From: Anaerolineales bacterium HSG24 | GTDB taxonomy: Bacteria; Chloroflexota; Anaerolineae; 4572-78; J111 | Assembly: GCA_030377895.1 (NCBI GenBank) | Contig: JAUCGB010000037.1 | Coordinates: 846 to 35,175 of the forward strand | Length of the DNA stretch: 34,330 nt | Direction: 5' to 3' | Shown here: piece after piece, positions 14,864-24,229 of the stretch | How the letters are laid out: every line of letters starts with the position of its first letter | Position numbering within the stretch: position 1 is the stretch's first letter | Program-made: the position numbers and the translations under genes | The notes under the pieces: model-generated | Databases searched by the model: none | What the model was told of the DNA's origin: nothing | The model's input: only the letters and a program-made list of their open reading frames with translations

Positions 14864-15247
14864 TGAAATTTCTATATAATACCGCTTACGACCCAGATTT
14901 TCCAGCTTTTGAGGTTATATTACGTAATTCTGACGAGGGACTATCGACCCAACTGCTTCCAGCCTTACTCGACACAGGCGCGGATGGATCATTAGGTGCC
15001 ACTGAATTATCTACAAGACATCCTCGCCCCAGCAATCAGTAATACCCACATTCGGAGCCATTGGGGCGAATGGCGACCCGTGCAACTATTCCTTGTTGAT
15101 GTGCAAGTGGGCCAGTTACGATTACCGAATATATTTGTCATCGCTGACGAGGTTGGTGACGAAATCATCTTGGGGCGTAATCTGCTGAACAAGTTACGCT
15201 TAATGTTTGATGGCCCAGCTCAACGGGTCAATATTCCAGCACAATAG
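14863..15247 (+). pseudogene. Retropepsin-like aspartic protease, broken by a +1 frameshift
   Basis: The frame opened by ATG at 14863 gives MKFLYNTAYDPDFPAFEVIL and the active-site triplet in LLDTGADGSL, then runs out of frame to a stop near 15043. The +1 frame from 14996 continues as VPLNYLQDILAP...LRLPNIFVIADEVGDEIILGRNLLNKLRLMFDG, the expected C-terminal half with the ILGRNLLN motif of clan AA proteases. Removing one G of the GG at 14995-14996 restores DTGADGSLVPLNYL. Whole protein would be about 127 residues. It could be a genuine inactivation, an assembly error or, less likely, programmed frameshifting. Confidence 0.8.
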
Positions 15248-15269
15248 GCGAAAGTGATTGAATCAAAAG

Positions 15270-15295
15270 AGCGTCCGACCAATTAGTCGGACGCT
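15270..15295 (+). terminator. AGCGTCCGA hairpin after the protease operon
   Basis: AGCGTCCGA (15270-15278) pairs with TCGGACGCT (15287-15295). It is the same family as 205-250 and 13196-13231, but here the T-run has been lost (GTCG follows), so terminator activity is doubtful. Confidence 0.45.
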
Positions 15296-15303
15296 GTCGA
15301 AAC

Positions 15304-15498
15304 ACTTACTACCCGACAAAAATTTTTAGCCTGAACTAATTAACACAGAGGTTCACAGAGGGACACAGAGATTCACAGAGATTCACAGAGTTTTTTAAAA
15401 AAGAGATTTATTTTTTCCTCTGTGAAACTCTGTGTGTCTCCGTGAACCTCTGTGTTACCGTTTTTAGCTTTTTCTAAACCAATCTGTCGGGTAACAAG
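15304..15498. repeat. ~195-bp inverted-repeat (MITE-like) element
   Basis: Outer ends ACTTACTACCCGACA (15304-15318) and TGTCGGGTAACAAGT (15484-15498) are imperfect inverted repeats. Inside, TAACACAGAGGTTCACAGAG and its complement near 15437-15460 pair around a block of CACAGAG repeats. It fills the gap between the protease operon and tsaD; no gene is seen in it. Confidence 0.8.
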
Positions 15499-15500
15499 TT

Positions 15501-15550
15501 GAAACAGAGTTTCTACTGCAAGGGCGTTCCCAATCTGGAGATTGGGAACG
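15501..15550. repeat. GTTCCC repeat, partial copy
   Basis: GAAACAGAGTTTCTACTGCA followed by GTTCCCAATCT/AGATTGGGAAC corresponds to the last ~50 bp of the 127-bp element at 11304-11430. It ends about 26 nt past the tsaD stop codon, so it could serve as its 3' hairpin. Confidence 0.8.
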
Positions 15551-15576
15551 CGGGGTGAACGATTAAATGGTTTGGG

Positions 15577-16638
15577 TTATACCAGTTTTAGATTCGGTAC
15601 AACATCCAAATCCCAATCGGAGAAGTGATCAACTCTATAGTGCCAGTAGGCGGCCGCGCCAATCATGGCCGCGTTGTCGGTACACAGGTGGATGGCGGGA
15701 GATCGAACCGGTCGTCCGGCCACGGCCATGAGCTTGTTTCGTAACAGGGCGTTGGCCGATACGCCACCTGCGATCAGAATCTCGGTCACGTTATATTTAT
15801 CCGCCGCGATTTTGGTCTTTCTGACTAACACATCAACCACCGCCATTTGAAATGAGGCCGCGATGTCGGCGACGGGGATGTTCAGTTTCGGTTTTGCTTG
15901 GGCGGCCGCGGCGGGGTGTTGTAAGATTTTGGCCGAAGATTTACCATGTTTTTGGACTACTCGTAACACGGCAGTTTTTAGACCAGAGAAGCTAAAGTCA
16001 AGCGAGTTACCCAGTCGAGCGCGAGGGAAGTTATGGGCTTGCGGATTCCCCTCTTTGGCCACTTCTTGAATCGCTGGCCCACCGGGGAAGCCCAAATTCA
16101 TCATGCGAGCCACCTTGTCAAAGGCTTCACCAGCGGCATCGTCAATCGTTTGACCGAGAATCTCATAATTGCCATGATCATGCATCAGCACCAACTCGGT
16201 ATGCCCACCGGAGACGATTAGGCATAAATTCGGAAATTTAATGTCGGGTTTGCTATCATCCCGTTCCGTATGTAACCAGTTTGAGTAGAGATGTCCCTCT
16301 AAATGGTTGATACCGATGAGGGGAATCCCTAATGACAAAGCAAGCCCCTTGGCAGTGTTGACTCCAACGAGCAGACTGCCCACTAATCCCGGGCCATAAG
16401 TTACGGCTACTGCGCTCAGTTCGTTCCAACCCGTGCGAGCTTTAATCAGCGCATCTTGAATGACGGTGCTGATGGCCAGAATATGTTGCCGAGAGGCCAC
16501 CTCTGGAAAAACGCCTCCATAACGCCGATGAATCTCGATTTGGGAGGCTACAATATTTGATTTGATAGTTTTACCATCTTGAATGACCGCCGCGGCAGTT
16601 TCATCGCAGGAAGTTTCTATCGCCAAAATTTTACACAT
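15577..16638 (-). CDS. tsaD: tRNA N6-threonylcarbamoyladenosine transferase TsaD
   Basis: 353 residues, close to the usual family length. TsaD transfers the threonylcarbamoyl group from TC-AMP to A37 of ANN-decoding tRNAs, working with TsaB and TsaE in bacteria. Visible motifs are MCKILAIETSCDETAAAVI, the metal-binding HLEGH (about 112-116), IVSGGHTELVL, DDAAGEAFDKVARMM, GGVSANALLRNKL and CTDNAAMIG. A modest Ala/Lys-rich insert (KSSAKILQHPAAAAQAKPK, about 235-255) is longer than in many homologs. An AAAGG-type binding site precedes the ATG. It starts 90 bp after the end of gyrB on the same strand and may be read from the gyrB promoter. Confidence 0.96.
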   Translation of the reverse strand: MCKILAIETSCDETAAAVIQDGKTIKSNIVASQIEIHRRYGGVFPEVASRQHILAISTVIQDALIKARTGWNELSAVAVTYGPGLVGSLLVGVNTAKGLALSLGIPLIGINHLEGHLYSNWLHTERDDSKPDIKFPNLCLIVSGGHTELVLMHDHGNYEILGQTIDDAAGEAFDKVARMMNLGFPGGPAIQEVAKEGNPQAHNFPRARLGNSLDFSFSGLKTAVLRVVQKHGKSSAKILQHPAAAAQAKPKLNIPVADIAASFQMAVVDVLVRKTKIAADKYNVTEILIAGGVSANALLRNKLMAVAGRPVRSPAIHLCTDNAAMIGAAAYWHYRVDHFSDWDLDVVPNLKLV

Positions 16639-16728
16639 ATTATACCTTTGCTAAAGATTTTTCGTGATCTTGTCGCAACACCCCTTCCTCCACTTGACGT
16701 TCTGCGTTTATTTTGACGACTGGCATAA

Positions 16729-18663
<1,935 letters not shown>

Positions 18664-18701
18664 CTAATTTTCCTTTCAAGACGTTATATGCTTGACATGT
18701 T

Positions 18702-18730
18702 ATTATACCACTCTTCGATAATATTCTCAA
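18702..18730 (-). promoter_or_regulatory. gyrB promoter
   Basis: On the minus strand TTGAGA (18725-18730), 17 nt, then a perfect TATAAT (18702-18707). The predicted start near 18695 gives a short leader of about 32 nt before the gyrB ATG. Confidence 0.7.
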
Positions 18731-18812
18731 GTTTCCGAATATGCGGATAGCAAATTGGCTCATTAGGAGTTTCCGTGCAAAATTCGGTAGTGGTGCAGAT
18801 GTAGGAATCGGG

Positions 18813-19026
18813 ATTAATTAACTTGCGCGTTTGGCAATCGTAGGGGCTAGGCAAGGCGGTGTAGCGTTGGTTTGAAATCAGAACTCCAATCCGCCTTGCC
18901 TCGCCCTGAATCTACGGAATAACGGGCGAGGCAGGGACGGAGAGAACATGGATGTACGTTCCAAAATCAGACCGCCCTGCCTAGCCCCTACCATAATCTC
19001 CGACGCAAATGCACATGTTAATTAAT
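18813..19026 (+). repeat. 214-bp MITE-like element, copy A
   Basis: Ends are ATTAATTAAC and GTTAATTAAT. Inside are inverted repeats GTAGGGGCTAGGCAAGGCGG and CCGCCCTGCCTAGCCCCTAC, plus an inner CCGCCTTGCCTCGCCC/GGGCGAGGCAGGG pair, so the unit can fold as one long or two shorter hairpins. Its reverse complement is at 26318-26530. It is much richer in GC than the flanks and has no coding capacity. Confidence 0.88.
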
Positions 19027-19040
19027 GCTCATTCCTCATT

Positions 19041-19143
19041 CCTAGTGATCCGGAGTGCAAAGCTTGCTTTGCATGCAAGTAGTGATCAGCTACCCGCAAG
19101 TTTAGAACTTGCGGGTAGCTAACGGATCCGGATCACTACTTGT
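19041..19143. repeat. Nested palindrome carrying CCCGCAAGTT copy 3
   Basis: Outer TAGTGATCCGG and CCGGATCACTACTTG bracket the perfect palindrome at 19088-19120 (arms AGCTACCCGCAAGTT and AACTTGCGGGTAGCT around TAG). It lies in the 1-kb gap between the divergent gyrB and peptide-transporter transcripts, where I see no gene. Confidence 0.8.
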
Positions 19144-19315
19144 GCAGGACTACCTTTTTCCACTTGATAAATCAGGACTCGTTTTGCACGGAATATCCGT
19201 AGAACCAGCAAATTACTCGGCATGGTTCATTTTGATCACTACCATTGTTGAAAAATGATAAACTTATGCTCATCTCGTTTCATTTTAATACAAAAATATT
19301 GTCGTCAACAATGAT

Positions 19316-19344
19316 TTGGCAACTCTAGCGAGACGTGGTATTAT
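19316..19344 (+). promoter_or_regulatory. Candidate promoter of the peptide ABC operon
   Basis: TTGGCA (19316-19321), 17 nt, TATTAT (19339-19344). If used, it gives an unusually long AT-rich leader of about 350 nt. No closer convincing promoter was found; a weak TATATA at 19677 lacks a good -35 box. Confidence 0.4.
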
Positions 19345-19703
19345 AGACTCCATAGCGTTAGTAATTATTGTTGTGTTTACTTTACAACTACATTCAACCC
19401 TCTTTTTTTAAACAGAAAATCCCAATACACCATTTATATGCAATAATTACACCTTATAGCTATTGCAATTTTTCCATCTTAAGTAATCCCCAAATATAAA
19501 CGATAATACAAATTATTATTTACCGTTTACTCGGTACAATATAAATGGTTTAGCTTTTTTGGTCGGGTATCTATATCGCCATTCAACATAGACCTGACAA
19601 TGATGACAGCCCCTATTTTGGACTGACTAATCACGCGGCCAAAAATAAATAAACGATTTAGTATTGTAATTGATTCTATATAACTATTAATGAGGAGAAG
19701 ATT

Positions 19704-21386
19704 ATGGAAAAACGAAAAAACGGACTGCATCCCGCAATATGGGATATGCAGAGCAGTTTACGCAAAGGCAATATGACTCGGCGTGATTTTATGAGATTTG
19801 CCACCTTACTCGGTGCATCTGCCGCAACAGCTACAGTGATGTCGGCTTGTGGTGGTAGCCAAACTCCTGCGCCTGAACAGGCTGCTAGTGGTGGTGAAGC
19901 CTCCGCAGCGAAAGAAGTGGGCACTATCAAGCGGGGTGGCAGTTGGACATCAGCCATGGAGCTACAAGCGATTGACCATCCGGCTCGCCTATCGTGGACG
20001 CAAGGGGCCAACGTGGCTCGTCAAGTGGGCGAATACCTGACCGAAACCGGAGCGGATAACATCACCCGTCCGCATCTGTTAGATCATTGGGAAGCCAACA
20101 ACGATGTAACCGAATGGACATTATACCTAAGAAAAGGTATCAAATTCAATAATGGTCAAGAGCTACAGGCCGATGATGTGATGTTTACCATTGGCGAATG
20201 GCTTAACGAAGATGTTGGTTCGTCGATGTTAGGACTGCTTTCTTACCTAAACGGCATGGATAGTGTTGAAAAAGTAGATGATTACACGATTAAACTCCAC
20301 TTGAAAACAGGTAATATCGGTGTACCGGAGCATTTGTTCCATTATCCGGCCATCATCTTACCCCGTACCTTTGAAGGTGACTTCATCAAACAGCCCGTCG
20401 GAACTGGGGCATTTACCTTAGAAGAGTATGCTGAGGGTGAGCGTGCCCGATTTAAACGCCGAGAAGATTATTGGAAAAAAGGATTTGATGACAAACCTTT
20501 ACCCTATTTGGATGAGCTAACCTACGTCTCGCTCAAGCGAGATGCGGCGGTGGCCGCTATTCAGGGCGGACAGGTTGACTCGCTTTTCCAACCTCGTCCC
20601 AGTGATTGGCAAACTCTGAAAGATGTGCCGGGTTTAATGGTTCGTCCGGTCAGTACCGCCCAATGTTTTGTTACCCGTATGCGAGTCGATCTTGAACCGT
20701 GGACAGATGTGCGTGTCCGTAATGCTCTGAAGATGTGTCAAGACCGAGAAAAAATCTTGCAACTTGCTTACTTTGGTGAAGGAGACCTGTCGATTGATGC
20801 TCATGTCGCCCCAGTTCATCCGGCATTTTGTGAGCTTCCAATTCCAAAATATGACCCCGAAGGAGCCAAGGCCCTACTGGCCGAGGCTGGTCATCCCGAT
20901 GGCCTAACCGTCACCCTAGTCACCAAAAACGATGAGTCTGAACCAGCCATCGCCCAAGCCTTAAAAGAGATGGCCGCCCCCGGTGGATTCGATATTCGGC
21001 TTGATATTACTGAGGCGGGCGGTTATTGGGAACGGTGGACCGAGGTTGATTTAGGTATCACCGCTTGGACTCACCGTCCGCTGGATACAATGGTGCTGCC
21101 CTTGGCCTACATCGCTGATGAAAACGGTGAACCTGTGCCGTGGAACGAAACTCGCTGGGCCGATGAAGAGTTTACGGACAAGTTACGCCAGGCCGAAGCA
21201 ACGCTTGATGTGGATGCTCGACGTGCGATTATGTGTGAACTTGAGAATATTATGCAGGAGCGTGGCCCGATTGGAAACGCCTTCTGGAAAAAATTGTGGA
21301 ACATTACTAGCGATAAATTTGAAGGGGTTCAATCGCACCCCACTAATTACGACATGATGACCGAAGTATGGCGTAACGACCTTTAA
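19704..21386 (+). CDS. Peptide/oligopeptide ABC transporter substrate-binding lipoprotein (SBP family 5)
   Basis: 560 residues. The N-terminus carries a twin-arginine motif (TRRDFMRFA, about 25-33) followed by a hydrophobic stretch and a lipobox MSAC (Cys about 49), so export by Tat and lipid anchoring is expected. The mature part has family-5 hallmarks: WEANNDVTEWTLYLRKGIKFNNGQELQADDVMFTI, the central PVGTGAFTLEEYAEGERARFKRREDYW and the late VRNALKMCQDREKI. It binds peptides or related solutes and delivers them to the DppB/DppC-like permeases downstream. GAGGAG lies 8 nt before ATG. An intrinsic terminator follows about 160 nt after the stop. The exact ligand cannot be read from sequence. 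Confidence 0.92.
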   Translation: MEKRKNGLHPAIWDMQSSLRKGNMTRRDFMRFATLLGASAATATVMSACGGSQTPAPEQAASGGEASAAKEVGTIKRGGSWTSAMELQAIDHPARLSWTQGANVARQVGEYLTETGADNITRPHLLDHWEANNDVTEWTLYLRKGIKFNNGQELQADDVMFTIGEWLNEDVGSSMLGLLSYLNGMDSVEKVDDYTIKLHLKTGNIGVPEHLFHYPAIILPRTFEGDFIKQPVGTGAFTLEEYAEGERARFKRREDYWKKGFDDKPLPYLDELTYVSLKRDAAVAAIQGGQVDSLFQPRPSDWQTLKDVPGLMVRPVSTAQCFVTRMRVDLEPWTDVRVRNALKMCQDREKILQLAYFGEGDLSIDAHVAPVHPAFCELPIPKYDPEGAKALLAEAGHPDGLTVTLVTKNDESEPAIAQALKEMAAPGGFDIRLDITEAGGYWERWTEVDLGITAWTHRPLDTMVLPLAYIADENGEPVPWNETRWADEEFTDKLRQAEATLDVDARRAIMCELENIMQERGPIGNAFWKKLWNITSDKFEGVQSHPTNYDMMTEVWRNDL

Positions 21387-21547
21387 CGCTTGACTATCTA
21401 CTTCGACAATATCACTTTAGCGTTTAAGTGACCTATATCCATGTCATCCTGAGCGTAGTTTGCGAAGGAGCTACTCTAAAGTGGCATCATGGTGGACACT
21501 TCGTTTTTTTCAGAATGATATTGTCCAGCTACAAATAGACTAATGGG

Positions 21548-21583
21548 GAGCCGGGAAACTGGACCAAGTTTCTCGGCTCTTTT
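21548..21583 (+). terminator. Intrinsic terminator between binding protein and permease genes
   Basis: GAGCCGGGAAACT (21548-21560) pairs with AGTTTCTCGGCTC (21567-21579) around GGACCA, with TTTT after it. It should end most transcripts after the binding-protein gene and let some read into the permease genes. Confidence 0.8.
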
Positions 21584-21600
21584 AATGGTAGTGATGCAGA

Positions 21601-21727
21601 AGCCCCCTTGTTCCCAAATCCAGTTTGGGAACACAATTGCTCAAGCAAACTCTGTTTGTGACTTGCAATATGCCAGAAACAGAGTTTTTATGGCAAATAC
21701 GTTCCCAATCTGAGAATTGGGAACGAG
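21601..21727. repeat. 127-bp triple-hairpin repeat, full copy 2
   Basis: Matches 11304-11430 end to end in the same orientation with scattered substitutions. It sits between the internal terminator and the permease ribosome-binding site, in the transcribed spacer of the ABC operon. Confidence 0.88.
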
Positions 21728-21757
21728 GGAGTGAACGGTTACGCCAAAGGAGGCCGC

Positions 21758-23044
21758 ATGGCTCGTTTTCTTATCCGCAGTTTTATCTCAACAGTTGTGA
21801 CCATGTTGTTGGTATCAATGCTACTATTCTTTCTGATTGATATTGGCGGTGGTGATGTAACTGTTAAAATATTGGGGATTCAGGCCACCCCCGAACAACG
21901 AGAATCGTTACGAAAACAGTTGGGCCTAGACCAATCGACCGTCACCCGTTATGCTACTTGGTTGATTGGCAACGACTGGTGGGTTCCAGTTGAATACCCG
22001 ATTATCTCTGTTACCAACATCAAAACAGGTGAAAATGAGTATTGGGCTGATGTAAATGGGCAAGCAACTCGCTGGATGATGGAGGATGGCGAACTGTTTG
22101 CCCTCCAACGTCAACCGGACGGCTCAACGGTCAAAGAACCAGCCGAGGTGTGGCAAAATGACAGCAAAGGTGAAATTTTTTGGGGGCTGAACAATGCCAA
22201 CAGTGCCGTCAAATGGGTGCGGGGCAGTGGTGAGGTGGTCTTTATCAAAACAGCCGCCGGGATACGAGAGGAGAAGGATGGGCCGAGTCAATACATTCCT
22301 CTCAGTAAAGGCATGCTTCGGGGCGATTTAGGACGCTCTATGCGAACCCGTCGCCCTGTGGCCGTCACCTTATGGCCGCGAGTCCGTAATACTGCCATCT
22401 TGGCTTTTGTCGCGTTTGTTTTGATTATGCCATTGGCCCTGTTCCTGGGCATTGTGGCCGGAATCAACGAAGGCAAACCAATTGACCGATTTATCTCCGT
22501 AACCAGTCTCGCGGCCACAGCCACGCCAGAGTTTGTTAGCGGAGTCTTCTTAATTCTTGTGTTAGGAATATGGTTGGAACTGGTGCCACCTGTGGCCGTT
22601 TTTTTGACCGACGATGCTATCTTCCAAAACCCAGAGATGCTGATTCTGCCTCTACTAACCTTGACCTTGGTTGAGGTGGGCTACGTGGCCCGCATGACCA
22701 GAGCCAGCATGGTCGAGGTGATGGGCGCGCCCTACATCCGCACTGCCATTATCAAGGGCATGCCCTTCCATCGAGTGGTGATTCGACATGCCATTCGTAA
22801 CGCCCTCATGGCTCCGATTACGGTCATTATGTTGCATGTCAACTATTTGGTTGGTGGCTTAGTGGTCGTCGAAGCGATTTTTGGCTACCCCGGTTTAGGA
22901 AACTATATCTACGATGCGGCAATATTTGGCGATTTTAGCGCAGTTCTGGCCGCGGCCATGATTACCGTCATCATCGCCATCATCACCCGTCTGTTGGGTG
23001 ATTTGGCCTATACCTTCTTGAATCCACGTATTCGATATTCGTAG
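21758..23044 (+). CDS. DppB-like peptide ABC transporter permease with large extracytoplasmic insert
   Basis: 428 residues from ATG at 21758, chosen because AAAGGAGG lies 4-5 nt upstream; the GTG at 21731 would put that signal inside the gene. The N-terminal segment (FLIRSFISTVVTMLLVSMLLFFLID) and five C-terminal membrane helices match BPD_transp_1. The EAA-type loop is seen in EVMGAPYIRTAIIKGMPFHRVVIRHAIRNAL, and FGYPGLGNYIYDAAIFGD is typical. Between helix 1 and the conserved GDLGRSMRTRRPV region is an additional block of about 100 polar residues (about 70-175), making it ~100 residues longer than usual DppB. Partner of the DppC-like protein 87 bp downstream. Confidence 0.9.
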   Translation: MARFLIRSFISTVVTMLLVSMLLFFLIDIGGGDVTVKILGIQATPEQRESLRKQLGLDQSTVTRYATWLIGNDWWVPVEYPIISVTNIKTGENEYWADVNGQATRWMMEDGELFALQRQPDGSTVKEPAEVWQNDSKGEIFWGLNNANSAVKWVRGSGEVVFIKTAAGIREEKDGPSQYIPLSKGMLRGDLGRSMRTRRPVAVTLWPRVRNTAILAFVAFVLIMPLALFLGIVAGINEGKPIDRFISVTSLAATATPEFVSGVFLILVLGIWLELVPPVAVFLTDDAIFQNPEMLILPLLTLTLVEVGYVARMTRASMVEVMGAPYIRTAIIKGMPFHRVVIRHAIRNALMAPITVIMLHVNYLVGGLVVVEAIFGYPGLGNYIYDAAIFGDFSAVLAAAMITVIIAIITRLLGDLAYTFLNPRIRYS

Positions 23045-23131
23045 CCTGAGCTTGTCGAAGGCGATGTCGAAACGCGCAAGTTATTAAAATCCCGTTCCAA
23101 GCTGGTTTGAACAATAATAGGACATAAAACT

Positions 23132-24088
23132 ATGACAGTAACTCAACCAATATTAGGCAGTACCCTACCAAAACGTCCATCAGCAATTCAGCGGGCATGG
23201 GAAAGTTTTGCAATTGTTTTCGACTCCACCGTCGGCACGGTGGGCGTGGCCATGGTAGCCTTCTGGATTTCGGTGGCTCTGATTTCACTGGTCTGGACTC
23301 CTTATCCGGCCAACGCCACCGATTTCATCCAGAATGAGTCACCGACTTTGACTCATCCGCTCGGTACCGACCATTTGGGGCGAGACTCTTTATCACGACT
23401 CATGGTCGGCACGCAGGTAATTCTGGTCAAAACTCGTTTGCCGGATGAACTGTTCGGCTACACCTTACCCTTTGGCGACTGGCCCATGCCAGTTGGGGTA
23501 GCGATTTGGGGCGTACTCGGCTCGCTGACCCTTGGCTCGCTGTTGGGGCTGATGGCCGGTTATCAGGGCGGTTGGCACGACACCATCATTATGCAGATTC
23601 TGGATGCGCTGATTGCTTTCCCTCGTATTGTGCTGTATCTGGTTGTCATCTCGGCTATGGGACAGGGGGATTTAGTCGTAATTTTGGCGATTACGATTAC
23701 TGGCGCGCCCGGCGTGGCGCGGCTGGTGCGGAGTTTGGCCATGGACATCAAAACCCGCGACTATATCCGAGCCGCTGAGACGCGGGGCGAAAGTGTCTGG
23801 TATATCATGTTCTGGGAAATCTTACCCAATGCCCGCGGCCCGTTGTTGGTCGATGGCATGTTACGGGTCGGATATGCCATCTTTGCCATTGGTACACTCG
23901 GCTTTTTGGGCATTGGTCTACCACCACCCGACCCCGATTGGGGGAACATGGTCAACGAGGCCCGACCTTTCATCTTCGTTACCCCGTGGCCGGTAATATG
24001 GCCCTCCATCGCCATCGCCTCCTTGGTGATTGGCCTGAACCTCTTTGCCGACGGCTATCGGGAAGAGCTAACGCGATATCAGAAGTGA
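23132..24088 (+). CDS. DppC-like peptide ABC transporter permease
   Basis: 318 residues, close to family length. N-terminal OppC_N-like segment (AWESFAIVFDSTVGTVGVAMVAFWISVALISLVWTPY), the hallmark THPLGTDHLGRDSLSRLMVGTQV, then five or so membrane helices. The EAA loop is in TRDYIRAAETRGESVWYIMFWEILPNARGPLLVDGMLRVGYAI, followed by LGIGLPPPDPDWGNMVNEARPFI. Second transmembrane subunit of the importer. A weak AGGA lies 9 nt before ATG. The 141-bp gap to the ATPase gene contains tandem AATTCATA units and GTGAGGCGTGA words. Confidence 0.93.
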   Translation: MTVTQPILGSTLPKRPSAIQRAWESFAIVFDSTVGTVGVAMVAFWISVALISLVWTPYPANATDFIQNESPTLTHPLGTDHLGRDSLSRLMVGTQVILVKTRLPDELFGYTLPFGDWPMPVGVAIWGVLGSLTLGSLLGLMAGYQGGWHDTIIMQILDALIAFPRIVLYLVVISAMGQGDLVVILAITITGAPGVARLVRSLAMDIKTRDYIRAAETRGESVWYIMFWEILPNARGPLLVDGMLRVGYAIFAIGTLGFLGIGLPPPDPDWGNMVNEARPFIFVTPWPVIWPSIAIASLVIGLNLFADGYREELTRYQK

Positions 24089-24182
24089 GAAGTGAAGACG
24101 TGAGGCGTGAAACGTGAGGCGTGTTTTTCTCCTCATAGATGTCGTGAAATACAAAAACTTTACATGTTCACTATTTATAACC

Positions 24183-24222
24183 CATAATTCGTAATTCATA
24201 ATTCATAATTCATAATTAACAA
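24183..24222. repeat. Short AATTCATA tandem repeat
   Basis: Four to five units of ATAATTC/AATTCAT lie directly before the fused ATPase gene. The gap 24089-24229 holds no gene, and the GTGAGGCGTGA motif near 24101 recurs near 11518 and 26301. Confidence 0.7.
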
Positions 24223-24229
24223 AGAGCCT

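Noticed and set aside
19345..19703. Riboswitch in the ABC operon leader
   Set aside because: No conserved aptamer core of any class I know could be recognised.
21731..21757. Upstream GTG start for the DppB-like permease
   Set aside because: AAAGGAGG sits inside this extension, directly before ATG at 21758.
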